This document shows positions 46,801 to 57,931 of a stretch of 64,000 nt of DNA, piece after piece. The position numbers and the translations under genes are program-made. This DNA comes from Alopecurus myosuroides (Eukaryota; Streptophyta; Magnoliopsida; Poales; Poaceae), in contig CM054062.1 in the NCBI GenBank assembly GCA_028641055.1, forward strand, positions 269,097,765 through 269,161,764, written 5' to 3'. The notes under the pieces were generated by a model. That model was not told the DNA's origin and did no database searches. It saw nothing but the letters and a program-made list of their open reading frames with translations. Each line of letters opens with the position of its first letter. Positions within the stretch are counted from its first letter, which is position 1.

Positions 46801-47641
46801 GGTACTGTAGCGCACCCTGCAGGGATGAATCTTCTCGAGAAGCCGTGTTGTCCGCGGTTATGTGACGACTTGGTGAAAGTGCTGGCTAACAAGTACTCAG
46901 ACAACTTACACCTAATGATAATAACTTGACTAGTAATATAGTATTACCTTCACCATAAAAATGAATGTCACCTTAATCAACAGTGTGAGTTTCCTTGGGT
47001 TGCTTCCTTAGTAGGGGGTAACACTGGATGGGTATTGTTTGGTGAGTAGTTGTAGTTGGTTCTGATACGCTCTCTTATCCCTTTCTATTAGCCGGAAGTT
47101 GTTGTCCGTCTCTTTAGTTGTTAGTGCTGCACGCCGCTGCTTCTTTGCAATAATCCCTTCCTTCCGTTGTACCCAAAGTATTTGTATCTTGTGATGATTG
47201 GTTACGCTGGTATCTTGTGAGTATGGTTTATCCACTTGCCAGTAATTAATAGTACTGACCCACGAATCCATTTCGTGGCTGCATATTCCACATTGCAGTC
47301 AACAGGTTTGAAGTCTGACGACGTTAGCTTGGGAATCCCTCCGGCTTGGCCTGGGCAGGGATTTGAACGCCATCGGTTATCTTCAGGACTCTTAGTCCAA
47401 TTTGTATCTTGTCCGTAGTCGGACACTATGTTGTTTCTTCCGCTGTTATTTGGATCTTTGTATTGTATCAGTTGTATCCTTGACTCATTTGAGTCGTCTT
47501 GTATATACCTCCTCTGTTGTTGTTGTGGATTATTCGTAAACTGTTGTAATGTTATCACAAGTGGCAACCTGGAATCGGTTATTATGTGGATTTTGGCGGA
47601 AATGCTGAAATCTGCATAGTGCCCGATCCCGGGGCGTCACA
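43830..47641 (+). repeat. 3812-bp LTR of the LARD-like family
   Basis: It starts TGTAACACCCGGGGG and ends CGGGGCGTCACA. It contains the tRNA-like module (44879-44934), a GC-rich stretch (about 44150-45120) and three tandem copies of an AT-rich unit marked by TAAAATATGTTTTCCA (45278, 45437, 45585). Open frames inside are not conserved in the sister LTR and are not called. Confidence 0.8.
44879..44934 (+). promoter_or_regulatory. tRNA-like pol III A-box/B-box module in the LTR
   Basis: GCAGCGCAGTGGCTATG (A-box-like) and GCGGGTTCGAAACCC (B-box-like) are about 45 bases apart. Equivalent to 9935-9991, at 1.05 kb from the LTR start against 1.17 kb in the sister copy. Confidence 0.5.
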
Positions 47642-48599
47642 CTGGTGCCTCTCCCCCTCCGCCACTGGTAGAGGGAAGGACAAAACACACTTCCCTTGAT
47701 CAAGGAGTGTACTTCTCTAAATGTGATACCCGGTGTTTCTATACCTTGGCTACTGCATAGCTTAGCATGCATGATAAAGTTTCCGTACATGCAACACAGT
47801 AAGGTCGTCGGTTGAGCCATGAGGAGAAGGAGAAGGCGAAGCTTCGCCGCTGTGAGTTGAGCGAGGTCCATGTTCATCGACACATTAAGACCGCACACCA
47901 ACGTCGCCATAACGAGGTTGAGGCACTCCACCGCTAGAAGCAGGAGCGCCATCAAGAGCAGGTGCACCGCGAGTAGCGGAGGCAGAGCGCCAACGACAAA
48001 TAGTTCCGCGAATTATACGCCGTGAGGTGGTGCGTCAACGGCAGGAGCCACCAGCTTCACTGCCGGTGCCGATGGCGATCTACGAGGAGCTCATGCGAGA
48101 TACCTTCCCGGAAGAGGACGCATCGCGTTCTCCAAGTACGATGAGGAAGTGGAAGGATTGAACAACACGCAGTTCCTCAGCCAGCAGGTGGGTCTTGAAA
48201 CTCAGGTCCAACATCGATAGGGTGTCGTCCCACTCCGCCAAGGCGACGAACCAGAGGCATGCAAGTTTCTCGAGCCCACCGCCGCAACCAAGCGACGATC
48301 GTCGAAGATGCCTCTAACATTGGGCGTTGAAGCAACATTAGCGTACGTAGAGCTATAATTGAGGGTTTAGTTTAAGTCTCGGGTTTATTTTAAATCATGT
48401 TCAAATAGATTGAATTTCGACAGAGCTTGAGCTATTTTTTGAAGTTTTGGTGAAATTTTTTGTTCATGGATTCTTTTGACAGTCTCTATTGAGACGCGTC
48501 GGTGTAGCGCATGATCTCAATACAGGAGCAACCTATGTGGATACTTTCAAATAGCATGCGCTGACTACATTTGCTGGACCCTATGTTTGGGGCACCGGT
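47642..48599. other. Intergenic DNA with a decayed open frame
   Basis: A plus-strand stretch near 47815-48110 reads as an Arg/His/Glu-rich protein broken by several stops (for example HRHIKTAHQRRHNEVEALHR). It may be an old transposon protein but is not identifiable. Confidence 0.35.
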
Positions 48600-48930
48600 G
48601 AAGACGTGGACCAATGGGGGGGCGCCACGTCAGCTAGCCGTTGCCCCCCCCCCAACGGCTAACTGCTACCGCCCCTCCCTACCGCCCCCCCCCCCGCCAG
48701 CGCGCCGCCCCACCCTCTCTCCCTCTCGCCCCACCCTCTCGCCCCACCCCCCGCTACCGCCCCGCCAATGCGGGCGGCAGGCCGGGCGACAGCCGCCTAG
48801 CGCCGGGCGGCAGCGCCACCGCCCGCCGCCGCCTACCGCCCGCCCCTACCGCCTCCTCTCGCCCGCCACCGGGCGGTAGCGCCCCTACCGCCCCGCGCTA
48901 CCGCCCCGGTTGGCACCAGCCTAATGCAAA
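48600..48930. repeat. C-rich low-complexity block of CTACCGCCCC-type repeats
   Basis: Many variants of (C)TACCGCCCC and GCGGGCGGCAG, including runs of 8-10 C. The right end is locally self-complementary (CCGGGCGGTAGCG with CGCTACCGCCCCGG). Confidence 0.7.
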
Positions 48931-49281
48931 GTCTCGGTACTCGGTAGAGAAAACGTAGATCCCATCTGGGTGCGCTGAGGATCCACACAGTGTCTCGAAA
49001 GTCAAGGACTTAAGATATTTTGGAGACTCACGAGGGCCATTTACCGGACAAGGGTCTTAATGAAACTAGTCGTTAGACAGCCTCCTGATTACGCCGAGAA
49101 GCCAGGACGCGGTGCCGCTGGCCAAGGGATCACCTTTGCACGCCGCCGCTCCGCGAAGACAGCTGACAGCCTCCACCTGTATACACTGATAGCCTGGTCT
49201 CACGCGTTTCTTTCCTGGACGGCAGCCTGAGACTTGAAGGTCACAGCTGTTTCTTAACCGACATTTCAAGTAATCTCCCGC

Positions 49282-49290
49282 TATAAAATA
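49282..49290 (+). promoter_or_regulatory. TATA box of the second AGP gene
   Basis: TATAAAATA, 116 bases before the start codon, in CCCGCTATAAAATACCC, the uninterrupted form of the site hit by the MITE in copy 1. Confidence 0.75.
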
Positions 49291-49405
49291 CCCGCTTCCC
49301 TCTCGATCCCAATTCACAACTCGCAGCTTCTACACGCAGAGCCTAAACATCCGCTAGCCATCAGTCCATCACAACTCCTCTGTCCTCCAACTCTTCAGAA
49401 GCAAC

Positions 49406-49765
49406 ATGGCTCGCTTCGCCGTGGTCGCCGCCATCGTCGCGCTCCTCGCCGTCACTGCCGCCGCGCAGGGCCCCATGCCGGCGCCCAGGATGGCCCCGCT
49501 CCCCGCGCCGCCAGCGAGGTCCCCGGCCACCGCCCCAGCGCCTGTCGCCACGCCACCTACTGCCGCATCGCCGTCCCCGATGGCCTCTCCCCCGGCACCG
49601 CCCATGGAGGTCCCGGCCGAAGCTCCCTCTGCGATGACCCCCTCCGCGGTCTCTGCCACACCGGCCGGCGCACCCAGCGGCACCCCCGCGAGCTCTGCCG
49701 TGTACACATCGACCGTCAGCTTTGTTGCCGTCGCCGGCGCGGTTGCCGCCGCAATCGTGTTCTAG
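49406..49765 (+). CDS. Classical arabinogalactan protein (AGP), copy 2
   Basis: 119 residues: secretion signal (MARFAVVAAIVALLAVTAAA), a Pro/Ala/Ser/Thr-rich mature part with repeated AP, SP and TP pairs, and a hydrophobic GPI-anchor tail identical to copy 1. Eight residues differ from copy 1 (positions 3, 11, 12, 63, 69, 71, 72 and 84). Promoter, 5' UTR and about 350 bp of 3' flank are also related to copy 1, so a genomic segment was duplicated. Start, stop and TATA box are intact, so it is probably functional. Role: cell-surface proteoglycan. Confidence 0.9.
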   Translation: MARFAVVAAIVALLAVTAAAQGPMPAPRMAPLPAPPARSPATAPAPVATPPTAASPSPMASPPAPPMEVPAEAPSAMTPSAVSATPAGAPSGTPASSAVYTSTVSFVAVAGAVAAAIVF

Positions 49766-50677
49766 ATGGAGCCAAGATTACTCTGTTTCGTTGTTGTCTA
49801 TAATACGGGATTCTTTGTATGATTCTTTATTAGAGATCGATCGAGGAAGGGCATTTAGTAAATCTGTTTCACATTCATGGGAATATACAAATTCTTTTAT
49901 TCGTGAGCTATATTACCGTGGATGTGTATATCTTTTCCGAGCTTAGATACCGGTGGGATACCTGAACTCGGTTCCGGATTAATTCTTTTCTTGCTGCTAT
50001 TTCATCAAATTGCTGTCACTTGGTAGCATGCGACAATATTATTAAACTGGCAGCAAGTATATTTGGCCTTTACATAATACCAAAGCAGGGCGACGTGGAA
50101 AATCGACACGTCCATTATTGAAAAAGCACATGACACAGTACATCATGGGGTGCCCATATATGCTTCGAACAAGATTCTCCAAAAACATAAACAGCTTTAG
50201 GCCCATGTGCAGATCTCCATTAGGTTAGGTTCTTAGCAATATATGAAGTGGGAAACATACATCAAGAAAATGAACAAGGAAGAACACATTAGGACTATAA
50301 ATGCAACAAATCCATGTACAGAAGCAACAACTTATATAAGTGAAGGAAGAAATTACATAAGAGAAGCAACAAATCCGACGAATCCATGTTTAGAATATGT
50401 GAATGCACTGATCTAGACAATCATGGTCTCATGTTGCTTTGCGGAAGTTGGGGATGCTCATGTCGCCTCCAATAGTGTGACATGGAGCATGTTGTGATCG
50501 TAGATTACGGTGGTCGAACTCATGCTGACTATTTTGATGGCGACCGGCCTCGTGGATAAAAGAATCTATATGGATCTTTCATAGACACCACTAGGACGAG
50601 CCCGCATTGCAACCACCTCTCTCTGGGATGGATGTCCGGACGAGAGAGAGGAACTGAGGAAGGGAAGAGAGACATGT
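49766..50677. other. 3' flank of AGP copy 2 and intergenic DNA
   Basis: Similar to the flank of copy 1 up to about 50115. Beyond that no gene or repeat is recognised. Confidence 0.45.
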
Positions 50678-50693
50678 CACTACAACAAGGCGG
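50678..50693 (+). mobile_element. Possible CACTA transposon end
   Basis: CACTACAACAAGGCGG resembles the CACTA terminal motif. A partner end is not visible, and the region is cut by an LTR element at 51001. Confidence 0.3.
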
Positions 50694-51000
50694 GTTTTTC
50701 TATGCAAGGGGCAAGATGTAAGCGGGATTGTGTACGAAACCAAATATGCAAAGTCGGCCTGTTTTTGCAAAATGTTCCGAAGATCCATGAGACTCGTCTG
50801 GAACACTTACTTTACATCCAATCATCCATCTCTCGGTCATGTATACTGAAAGATTTTTTTTAGAGCAACCGACAGGAGCTCTGACCTTTCATTGCAAAGA
50901 GAATTGACGAGTTTATAGAGGAAAACGACAGAAAACATATGCAACTCGACACACATATCGACCCCGTGATAGCACTCCAACGAGTCCATGAAACTGCAAC

Positions 51001-51600
51001 TGTCGAGACATCGTAGTAAGGATCATAGACGGGGCTGCCATGAGCCTACGGGTAGATACGTGGGGGGACGTGGAAGTACGACAATCGAGAACACCAAGTT
51101 TACCCAGGTGTCGAATATGCATCTCAACAAGTCCCTCGGGTGATCCCATAGGGTTTCGATTAGGAGAACGTGTAAGCGCTGGTGACAATCGTCGGCTAGA
51201 CAGGGGACACGATTTACCCAGGTTCGGGGCCCTCGTAGAGGTAAAACCCTTACTCCTGCCTCTGTCGAACTGTATTCACGAATAGATCGGTTACAATGGG
51301 GGATTGCTCAAGTCGAGAGTACGATCTCGAGCTCAAGGCTTGATGGTGCGGTATTGCTTGGTCCTCTCCCGGTGGTTCTCCTGGCCTTATATAGGTGGCC
51401 AGGTCTCAAACCATACCCGGGTAGGACTCGAACTCTAACCCTATGTCGGTTACAAGTTTCCTATCTTAATCCGCAAGTCATTGCGGGTGAGATTCAATTG
51501 GGCCTTCTAGAACTGTACGCGATGCCTCCTTTAGAGCCTGGGCCGTGGGGCTGAGACCGGGTAGGCATACCCGACAGGCCTAGGATCCATCCCTTCGTCA
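51001..51600 (-). repeat. 3' LTR of an outer Tat-type element, minus strand
   Basis: Read on the minus strand it begins TGACGAAGGG directly after the polypurine-like CACTCGGGGGCTAC (51601-51614) and ends GATGTCTCGACA. It contains a TATA box (CTATATAAGG near 51393). Its final 120 bases resemble the LTR at 15710-16251. The internal part of the element continues at 51601-52084 and again at 62629-64000, on either side of the young insertion. Confidence 0.8.
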
Positions 51601-52084
51601 GTAGCCCCCGAGTGCTTGGTCGATTGAGAATCAGTCGGGTGAGCACTCAGAGTTCGTTCTTGATTTCTTCGATTGGTTTATTCAATCGCCAGGTTTTGAG
51701 GGTGTATACCGTGTGCGCGATGCGCCTCAGCACTCGAGCATCGAGTGGTAAATGTGCCTTGTTGGCTGTTTTCGCAGAAGGATGCGGCTCAGTTGCTTGG
51801 CTCTCCCGAAAGCTCAGGGCCAATTAATTGCATCTAGGGCAAAAACAGTTCTGGCCTACACAAATTCGAGACCTCCGACTCGAATCAGGCGAGGTGATCG
51901 TTGCGACTGGGCCGTTGAGGTCTTACCGAGTCAAACTTAACCTAAGGGGGTACCCGGCGCGTGCACTAGGATTTTTCTTCGTGTTGTTGACACGGAATTT
52001 ATCGGAGGACGCATCTTGAGTGCGATTCCAGGCCCTCAAGAGAGATCTTTGGGGTCTTACCTTCGTATTCAAAAGAAATACAGC
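51601..52084 (-). mobile_element. Internal 3' region of the outer Tat-type element (left part)
   Basis: Lies between the polypurine tract of the minus-strand LTR and the young insertion. No gene is seen. It continues at 62629 once the insertion and one ACAGC are removed. Confidence 0.7.
52080..52084. repeat. Target-site duplication ACAGC, left copy
   Basis: Identical to 62629-62633. Confidence 0.92.
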
Positions 52085-52562
52085 TGACAGGGGGATGCTA
52101 ACCCGGTATGCCAAGCTCTGAGGAATAACCCGGCCCAAAGGATGGTGTGCAGGATTCGGCTAAGAATAAAGAAGCTTGTGAAGGCCCAAACTTGTGGGCT
52201 TAACGGTCCGGGTTATGGGCTATTGTAAAGGAAAGTTATGGTTAGTGCGCCGTGTCCAGGTAGGATCCGAAATATGCCTTGCCGAATAAGCTAGGGGTAC
52301 GGGTGCTTTATAAACCGACCCCCAGGTATAGTTTTAGGTAGAGATCTAAGAACCCTAGCAATATCGCGTGATATCGAGCATCCAGTGTAAACCCTAATCG
52401 AATTATCATATCGAGAATAGAGATCCGGCGACTTCGATTGCCGGCTATCAGATCAAATTGCACCATGTCTTCCCTTGAGCTAAACCCTCTCCCAAACGCC
52501 TGTGTCGACTTGCCCCAAGATCAGTTACCCCTGGTAACATCTGCCGTGATTATCCCACGACA
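52085..52562 (+). repeat. 5' LTR of the young element
   Basis: 478 bp, TGACAGGGGG to CCCACGACA. TATA box TATAAA at 52309-52314. Confidence 0.93.
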
Positions 52563-54039
52563 GTTGGCGCCCACCGTGGGGCCTGCGTCCAAAGGTGTTT
52601 ACATCACGGGAGAAGCTCGGAAGAATATGGAGAATCTTGTCATTGGCGAAATCTACATCGACCACGAAGGAGAAGGGATGGTGGACGATTCCGGCTTGGG
52701 GCCAGAGTCGGATCACCTCGAGTCCGGATCTATATTGACGATCGGCCGGATCAACATCTTCATCGGCACGGTACGAACGACTAATTTAAAAGGACAATAT
52801 CATGTGCATACTACAGGAACTTCTAGCAGGAACAAAGAGACGTCAAAGCAAGCGGCAAATTCGGTTTCATTGGCCGCGCCGGGATATCTTAGATGGGCAG
52901 AACAAGAGATAACGTGGAGTAGAAGAGATCATCCGGAAAAAGTAGAGCGTCCAGGAGTCTTGGCATTGGTGGTTGCTCCACAGGTTAATGGTTACGAACT
53001 GAAGAAGGTCCTGATGGACGGTGGAAGTAGCATCAACATCCTTTATTGGGAGACCTTCTTACGGATGAGTCTCAAAGAGTCCCAGCTGCAGAAAAGTTCG
53101 ACAATCTTTCACGGGATCGTACCGGGTCACTCGGCGAGCCCCGAGGGAAGGATCACCTTGGAAGTTGCTTTTGGAGAATCGACGGATAATTATCGAGTTG
53201 AGTGGCTCACGTTCGAGGTGGTCAAGTTGCGCAGTCCTTACCACGCGCTGTTGGGGAGGCCGGCTTACGCCCAATTCATGGCTAGGCCGTGCTATGTGTA
53301 TCTGCAGCTGAAAATCCCGGGTCCTAAACGGACCATCACTATACATGGGAACCGGGATATAGCGGCCGAGTGCGACGAAGGAGATTCAGTTATGGCCGAG
53401 CAGGCATGCAGGAAGGAAGAGCTCGAATATTACCGGTCTCAAGTAAATCCGGACGATAGAACAGCCTTGAAAAAGCCGAATACTGAGGATGAGAGAGCAA
53501 AATTCAAGACAGCGCAAGACACCAAGAAGATAGATTTTGTCGAAGGGGATTCTACTAAGCAGTTTACCATAGGGTCTAACCTGGGAAAAGAGCAGGAGGG
53601 AGCGCTCGTGGAGTTCATTCGCTCGAATGCAGATGTGTTTTCCTGGACACCTAGCGACATGCCGGGTATCCCTACAGAATTGGCTGAGCACAGTTTGCAT
53701 GTGGATCCCAAGTCCAGGCCCGTGAAACAAGGTTTGAGGAAAATGAATGAGGAAAGAAGGAAAGCTATAGGCGAAGAGATCGCTCGGCTATTGGCAGCCG
53801 GCTTTATCATGGAAGTATTTCACCCGGATTGGTTGGCTAACCCGGTTCTGGTGATGAAAAAGACCAACGAGTGGAGGATGTGCATTGACTTCACGAGTCT
53901 CAACAAACATTGCCCAAAGGATCCGTTCGCGCTGCCAAGGATAGATCAGATTATAGACGCAGTAGCTGGAAGCGATCTGTTATGCTTCCTGGACGCATAT
54001 TCCGGGTATCATCAGATTAAGCTCAAAAGGGAGGATTGA
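52438..54039 (+). pseudogene. Leader-protease-RT open segment of the young element, gag missing
   Basis: One open frame runs from within the LTR through a short leader (to about residue 120) straight into the protease (active site DGGSS, Asp at residue 194; then LLGRPAYAQFMARPC) and the first half of RT (FALPRIDQIIDA, FLDAYSGYHQI). It ends at TGA 54037-54039 just before the conserved EKTSFITPFG block. Comparison with the decayed element at 656-2962 shows that the whole gag domain is absent between leader and protease. Pol continues in the same frame after the TGA. Confidence 0.85.
52565..52582 (+). promoter_or_regulatory. Primer-binding site, tRNA-Lys type
   Basis: TGGCGCCCACCGTGGGGC is complementary over 18 bases to the 3' end of plant tRNA-Lys (GCCCCACGGTGGGCGCCA), two bases after the LTR. 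Confidence 0.85.
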
Positions 54040-55609
54040 GAGAAAACATCATTCATAACCCCTTTTGGGGCCTTTTGTTATAAAACTATGACGTTTGGGT
54101 TGAAGAACGCTGGCGCAACTTACCAACGGTGTATTCAAAAGTGCTTTGAGGACCAAATCGGACGTAACGTCCATGCCTATGTGGATGACGTGGTCATCAA
54201 GACTAGGAAGGCGGAGACATTCATCGATGATCTAAAGGAGACGTTCAAAAACTTGAGGAGGTACCAGATGAAGCTTAACCCGACGAAGTGCGTGTTTGGA
54301 GTTCCAGCTGGGAAATTACTCGGATTCATAGTTTCCGAGAGAGGAATCGAGGCAAACCCGGATAAAATCAAGGCCATCTAGAGTCTGAAAAAACCGGAAA
54401 ATTTGAAGCATGTTCAAAAGCTCACGGGCTGCGTAGCAGCCTTGAGCCGATTCATATCCAGACTCGGAGAAAAAGCAATACCCTTGTACCGGCTCTTGCG
54501 GAAATCAGATAAGTTCGTGTGGGATCAAGAGGCGGACGAGGCATTTGAGGCACTAAAGAAGCAGCTATCTGAAGCACCAGTACTAGCGGCGCCGGGTCCT
54601 AAAGAGCCTATGTTACTATATGTGGCAGCTGGCCCCCGAGCCGTCAGCGCGGTAGTCGTTGTGGAACGCCAAGAGGATGGGAAAGGATACCCGGTTCAGA
54701 GGCCGGTGTATTACGTCAGCGAGGTATTATCAGAAGCAAAGCAGCGCTATCCACATTGGCAAAAGTTGGTGTTCGGGGTCTTTATGGCCAGCCGGAAGCT
54801 GAAGCCGTATTTCCAAGAACATCCCATAACAGTGGTTAGTTCAATACCAATGTCGGATATCATCAGAAACTCGGACGCGACGGGAAGAATAGCCAAATGG
54901 GCGATAGAGATGGGGGATTATCATATCAACTACGAACCCAGGTCAGCAATCAAATCTCAAGCTTTAATTGATTTTGTTAACGACTGGACACATACAGGCA
55001 TGACTGCAACGGTTCCAAATTCCGAGTCATGGATCATGCACTTCGACGGATCAAAGCAGTACGAGGGATCAGGAGCTGGGGTGGTGCTAACATCACCCAA
55101 AGGAGACAAATTGAGTTACGTGCTACAAATTCACTTCGACTGTTCCAACAACGTGGCCGAGTATGAGGCCCTATTGCATGGCTTAAAGGTAGCCAAAGAG
55201 ATGAACATCAAGAGGATACAATGCTTCGGAGATTCGGACCTTGTGGTACAGCAGGTGTCAGGAACGTGGGATAGAAAGGACGCAACTATGGCAGCATACC
55301 GCAGGGAAGTTGATAGGGTCGCAGGACGTTTTTTCCGGGTATGAGGTGGAGCATATAGACAGAAGAAAGAATGAGGCAGCCGACGCCCTCGCCAGACTCG
55401 GCTCGCGCAGAGAGCCGGTTCCACCTAATGTTTTCCTGGACGAATTATGGCGACCATCAGTTAAAATCGAGTCAGAGGAGGAATTGGCAAATCAAGACCC
55501 GGATTCAGGACTCGTAGCCACTGTACGTACTATTCCCGAGTGGACAGAACCGTTTTTGGCCTACCTATCACGAGGCGAGTTACCACAACAGGAGGTATTA
55601 GCAAGGTAA
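54040..55609 (+). pseudogene. RT second half and RNase H of the young element
   Basis: In the same frame as the preceding segment: FGLKNAGATYQR and YVDD (54178-54189) with both catalytic Asp, then TAG at 54379-54381 where Trp is usual (AI-W-SLKKP). The RT connection and RNase H follow, with IMHFDGSKQYEGSGAGVVL (catalytic Asp at 55045), EYEALLHGL and FGDSDLVVQQ. At a run of six T (55329-55334) the frame shifts by one; the end NEAADALARLGS reads in the new frame. A TAA at 55607-55609 closes this part. The TGA, TAG and TAA can each be explained by one C-to-T or G-to-A change. Confidence 0.85.
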
Positions 55610-55612
55610 ATC

Positions 55613-56821
55613 TTGAGGCGAGCAAAGGGATATTCTATCATCAATGGGGAATTGTACAAGAGAAGTGCAGCAGGAGTCTTTTTGCGCTGCGTAGCGCCGG
55701 AAGAAGGCAGACAGATTCTCAAGGAAATCCATGAAGGCGACTGCGGACATCATGCGTCCACAAGGTCTCTTGTGGCTAAAGCTTATCGACACGGGTTTTT
55801 CTGGCTCACGGCCCTAGCGGATGCGGAGCGATTGGTAGCAAGGTGTGACGGATGTCAAAGGTACGCTCGCCAAACCCATGTGCCGGCTATGGAGTTGCGG
55901 ACTATCCCGTTAACTTGGCAGTTTGCCGTCTGGGGTATGGACATGGTTGGCCCCTTCCATATGTCACCATGCAAGAAGACACATCTTTTGGTGGCTATTG
56001 ATAAGTTTACCAAGTGGGTTGAGGTTATGCCAGTTACTAATTGCGAAGCAGCTACAGCAGTCAAGTTCCTGAAAAGGATTATCTACCGGTTTGGGTACCC
56101 CCACAGCATAATTACCGACAATGGAACCAACATGTCCCTTGGTGAGATGGAGAAGTTTTGTGGCAACAATGGAATCCGGCTCGATGTGGCATCGGTGGCT
56201 CATCCCCAGGCCAATGGACAAGTGGAGAGGGCAAACCAAGAATTGCTTCGCGGATTAAAACCACGATTGCGAGTTCCCTGTGTCAGGGCTGCTGGTGCAT
56301 GGGTCGAGGAACTTCCTTCTGTGGTTTGGGGTATCAACACTACACCTAACAGATCCACTCAGATGACACCCTTCTTCATGGTCTATGGTGCGGAAGCAGT
56401 GTTACCGAGTGACATTATTCACGATTCGCCTAGAGTATCAGCTTACGTCGAAGTAGAGAACGAAAAAACCCGGCAGGACGCCGTAGATATGTTAGAAGAG
56501 CAAAGAGAACAAGCCCTGGAAAGGTCAGCCATATATCAGCAAGATCTACGGAGGTATCATAGCCGGCGTGTGAAGACCCGGGTATTCCAGGAAGGAGACT
56601 TGGTTCTGCGTCTGGTACAGTCAAACGAAGGAAAACACAAATTATCACCACCATGGGAAGGACCATTTATCATAAGCCGGAGCCTGCATAACGGATCATA
56701 TTATTTGATAGATGCAAGGGAAGAGTCGGCTACAGTCAACGACACCGCACACACCACTTCATCTATGCAAGAAAGAGATAGACCATGGAACGTGGCTCAG
56801 CTGCGTCCGTATTATACTTAG
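55613..56821 (+). CDS. Integrase of the young element, open to its natural end
   Basis: 402 residues in one frame. The zinc-binding start is EGDCGHHASTRSLV with CDGCQRYA. The DD-E core has Asp in GMDMVGPF, Asp in ITDNGTNMS and Glu in NGQVERANQE. The C-terminal part has RRYHSRRVK, WEGPFII and ends LRPYYT. No chromodomain is seen. It would insert element cDNA into chromosomes, but as part of a polyprotein cut by upstream stops it can be made only by reinitiation or readthrough. All catalytic residues are present. Confidence 0.88.
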   Translation: MRRAKGYSIINGELYKRSAAGVFLRCVAPEEGRQILKEIHEGDCGHHASTRSLVAKAYRHGFFWLTALADAERLVARCDGCQRYARQTHVPAMELRTIPLTWQFAVWGMDMVGPFHMSPCKKTHLLVAIDKFTKWVEVMPVTNCEAATAVKFLKRIIYRFGYPHSIITDNGTNMSLGEMEKFCGNNGIRLDVASVAHPQANGQVERANQELLRGLKPRLRVPCVRAAGAWVEELPSVVWGINTTPNRSTQMTPFFMVYGAEAVLPSDIIHDSPRVSAYVEVENEKTRQDAVDMLEEQREQALERSAIYQQDLRRYHSRRVKTRVFQEGDLVLRLVQSNEGKHKLSPPWEGPFIISRSLHNGSYYLIDAREESATVNDTAHTTSSMQERDRPWNVAQLRPYYT

Positions 56822-56949
56822 TAAAGACTATATTGGCAAGTGGAATTGCACGATGTAATAGGCAGCAGGTTTTCTGACGTACTCTTTTCCTATCCAGGGT
56901 ACCTTTGGGGACTGGACGGGTTTTTAATGAGGCGGCTTGCTGACCTACA

Positions 56950-57057
56950 TTTTTCATATCAAGTAAAGAGATGGTTATCAAGAAAAGAGATGGTTGTTAT
57001 CAGTTTTTCATATCAAGTAAAGAGGTGGTTATCGAGAAAAGAGATGGTTGTTATCAG
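56950..57057 (+). repeat. Tandem duplication of a 54-bp unit after pol
   Basis: 56950-57003 and 57004-57057 start TTTTTCATATCAAGTAAAGA and differ at two bases. They lie in the spacer between integrase and the antisense gene. Confidence 0.85.
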
Positions 57058-57931
57058 GTTATGTATTCTCAGTACGATGCGTATATCTAGGTCTTGGGGG
57101 CTGGTCGCTTAAATAGCACAGTTGCAAACTCAAAGACCCGGCCATGATGCCTATGAGTTATAAGGGCCGATTACTTGCAAACGAGTACGGCTACAATCTT
57201 ATAACCGGACAAAGAAGTCCAAATTTCTTGGCTACTCTTACTTAAGCTCGATGTGACTCGCATTAAAGTGGCATGATTTGTTCGCTTACGATGGCAGTTA
57301 GTCTTGAAACCCGACGGGGATTGGCTGGCTACGTCTTCGTATTGATGTAACAACATGGTATCCACGCGAAAGCCGGCTTACAGTACAAGACAGTCAAAAG
57401 GGTCATCTAAACCACAAGTTATGCAGAGTACAAGGCTAAATAGCTGGAAACTCGATGACTATTAAGCATAACTTCAAAACCTATGTGAAACAACTTGTGG
57501 ATCTTTGTGAAAATAGCAATAAGCATTTTGTTCCCTTTTCAAGATCAAGTGTCCTAGACTCGGCAATCCGGGCCCGGTAGCTTGAAATCTTGAAAAGAGA
57601 AAAACTGGCTTACTTGTATAGTTGCAAAAATCCAAACATCCGAGTCTTGGGGACTTGGGGACTTTGAAGCAAAATCCGCTTGTCAATACCCATGAGACCC
57701 GGAAATTGAGTTTTCACAAAAGGAACAATAAATAAAACCAGATATCGAGAACAGATGAGCTTAAACTTAAAAAGGCCGGAACAGGCATCGAGTATATCAA
57801 GGCCTTAGCGTGCATTACAAAATGCTGGTGAAAAAATATCAAAGGTGCACAGGCGCACCGCCCAAAATATGACTGTTTCAAAAAGTATGTTGACCGACTG
57901 GCGCTTAAGAAGAGGCATTGGAAACCATATA

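Larger units (their letters stand above)
43270..47641 (+). mobile_element. Collapsed long-LTR (LARD-like) retrotransposon
   Basis: The last 84 bp of a 5' LTR (43270-43353) are followed two bases later by a primer site, then only 476 bp of internal DNA, then a full LTR (43830-47641). No protein is encoded. TSDs are not found (TCGTC on the left of the full LTR, CTGGT on the right), so large deletions have occurred. It belongs to the same family as the solo LTR at 7038-11165. Confidence 0.75.

Noticed and set aside
48571..48958. Pro-rich frames resembling an extensin
   Set aside because: They follow from the CTACCGCCCC repeat block and lack a signal peptide and regular SPPP motifs.
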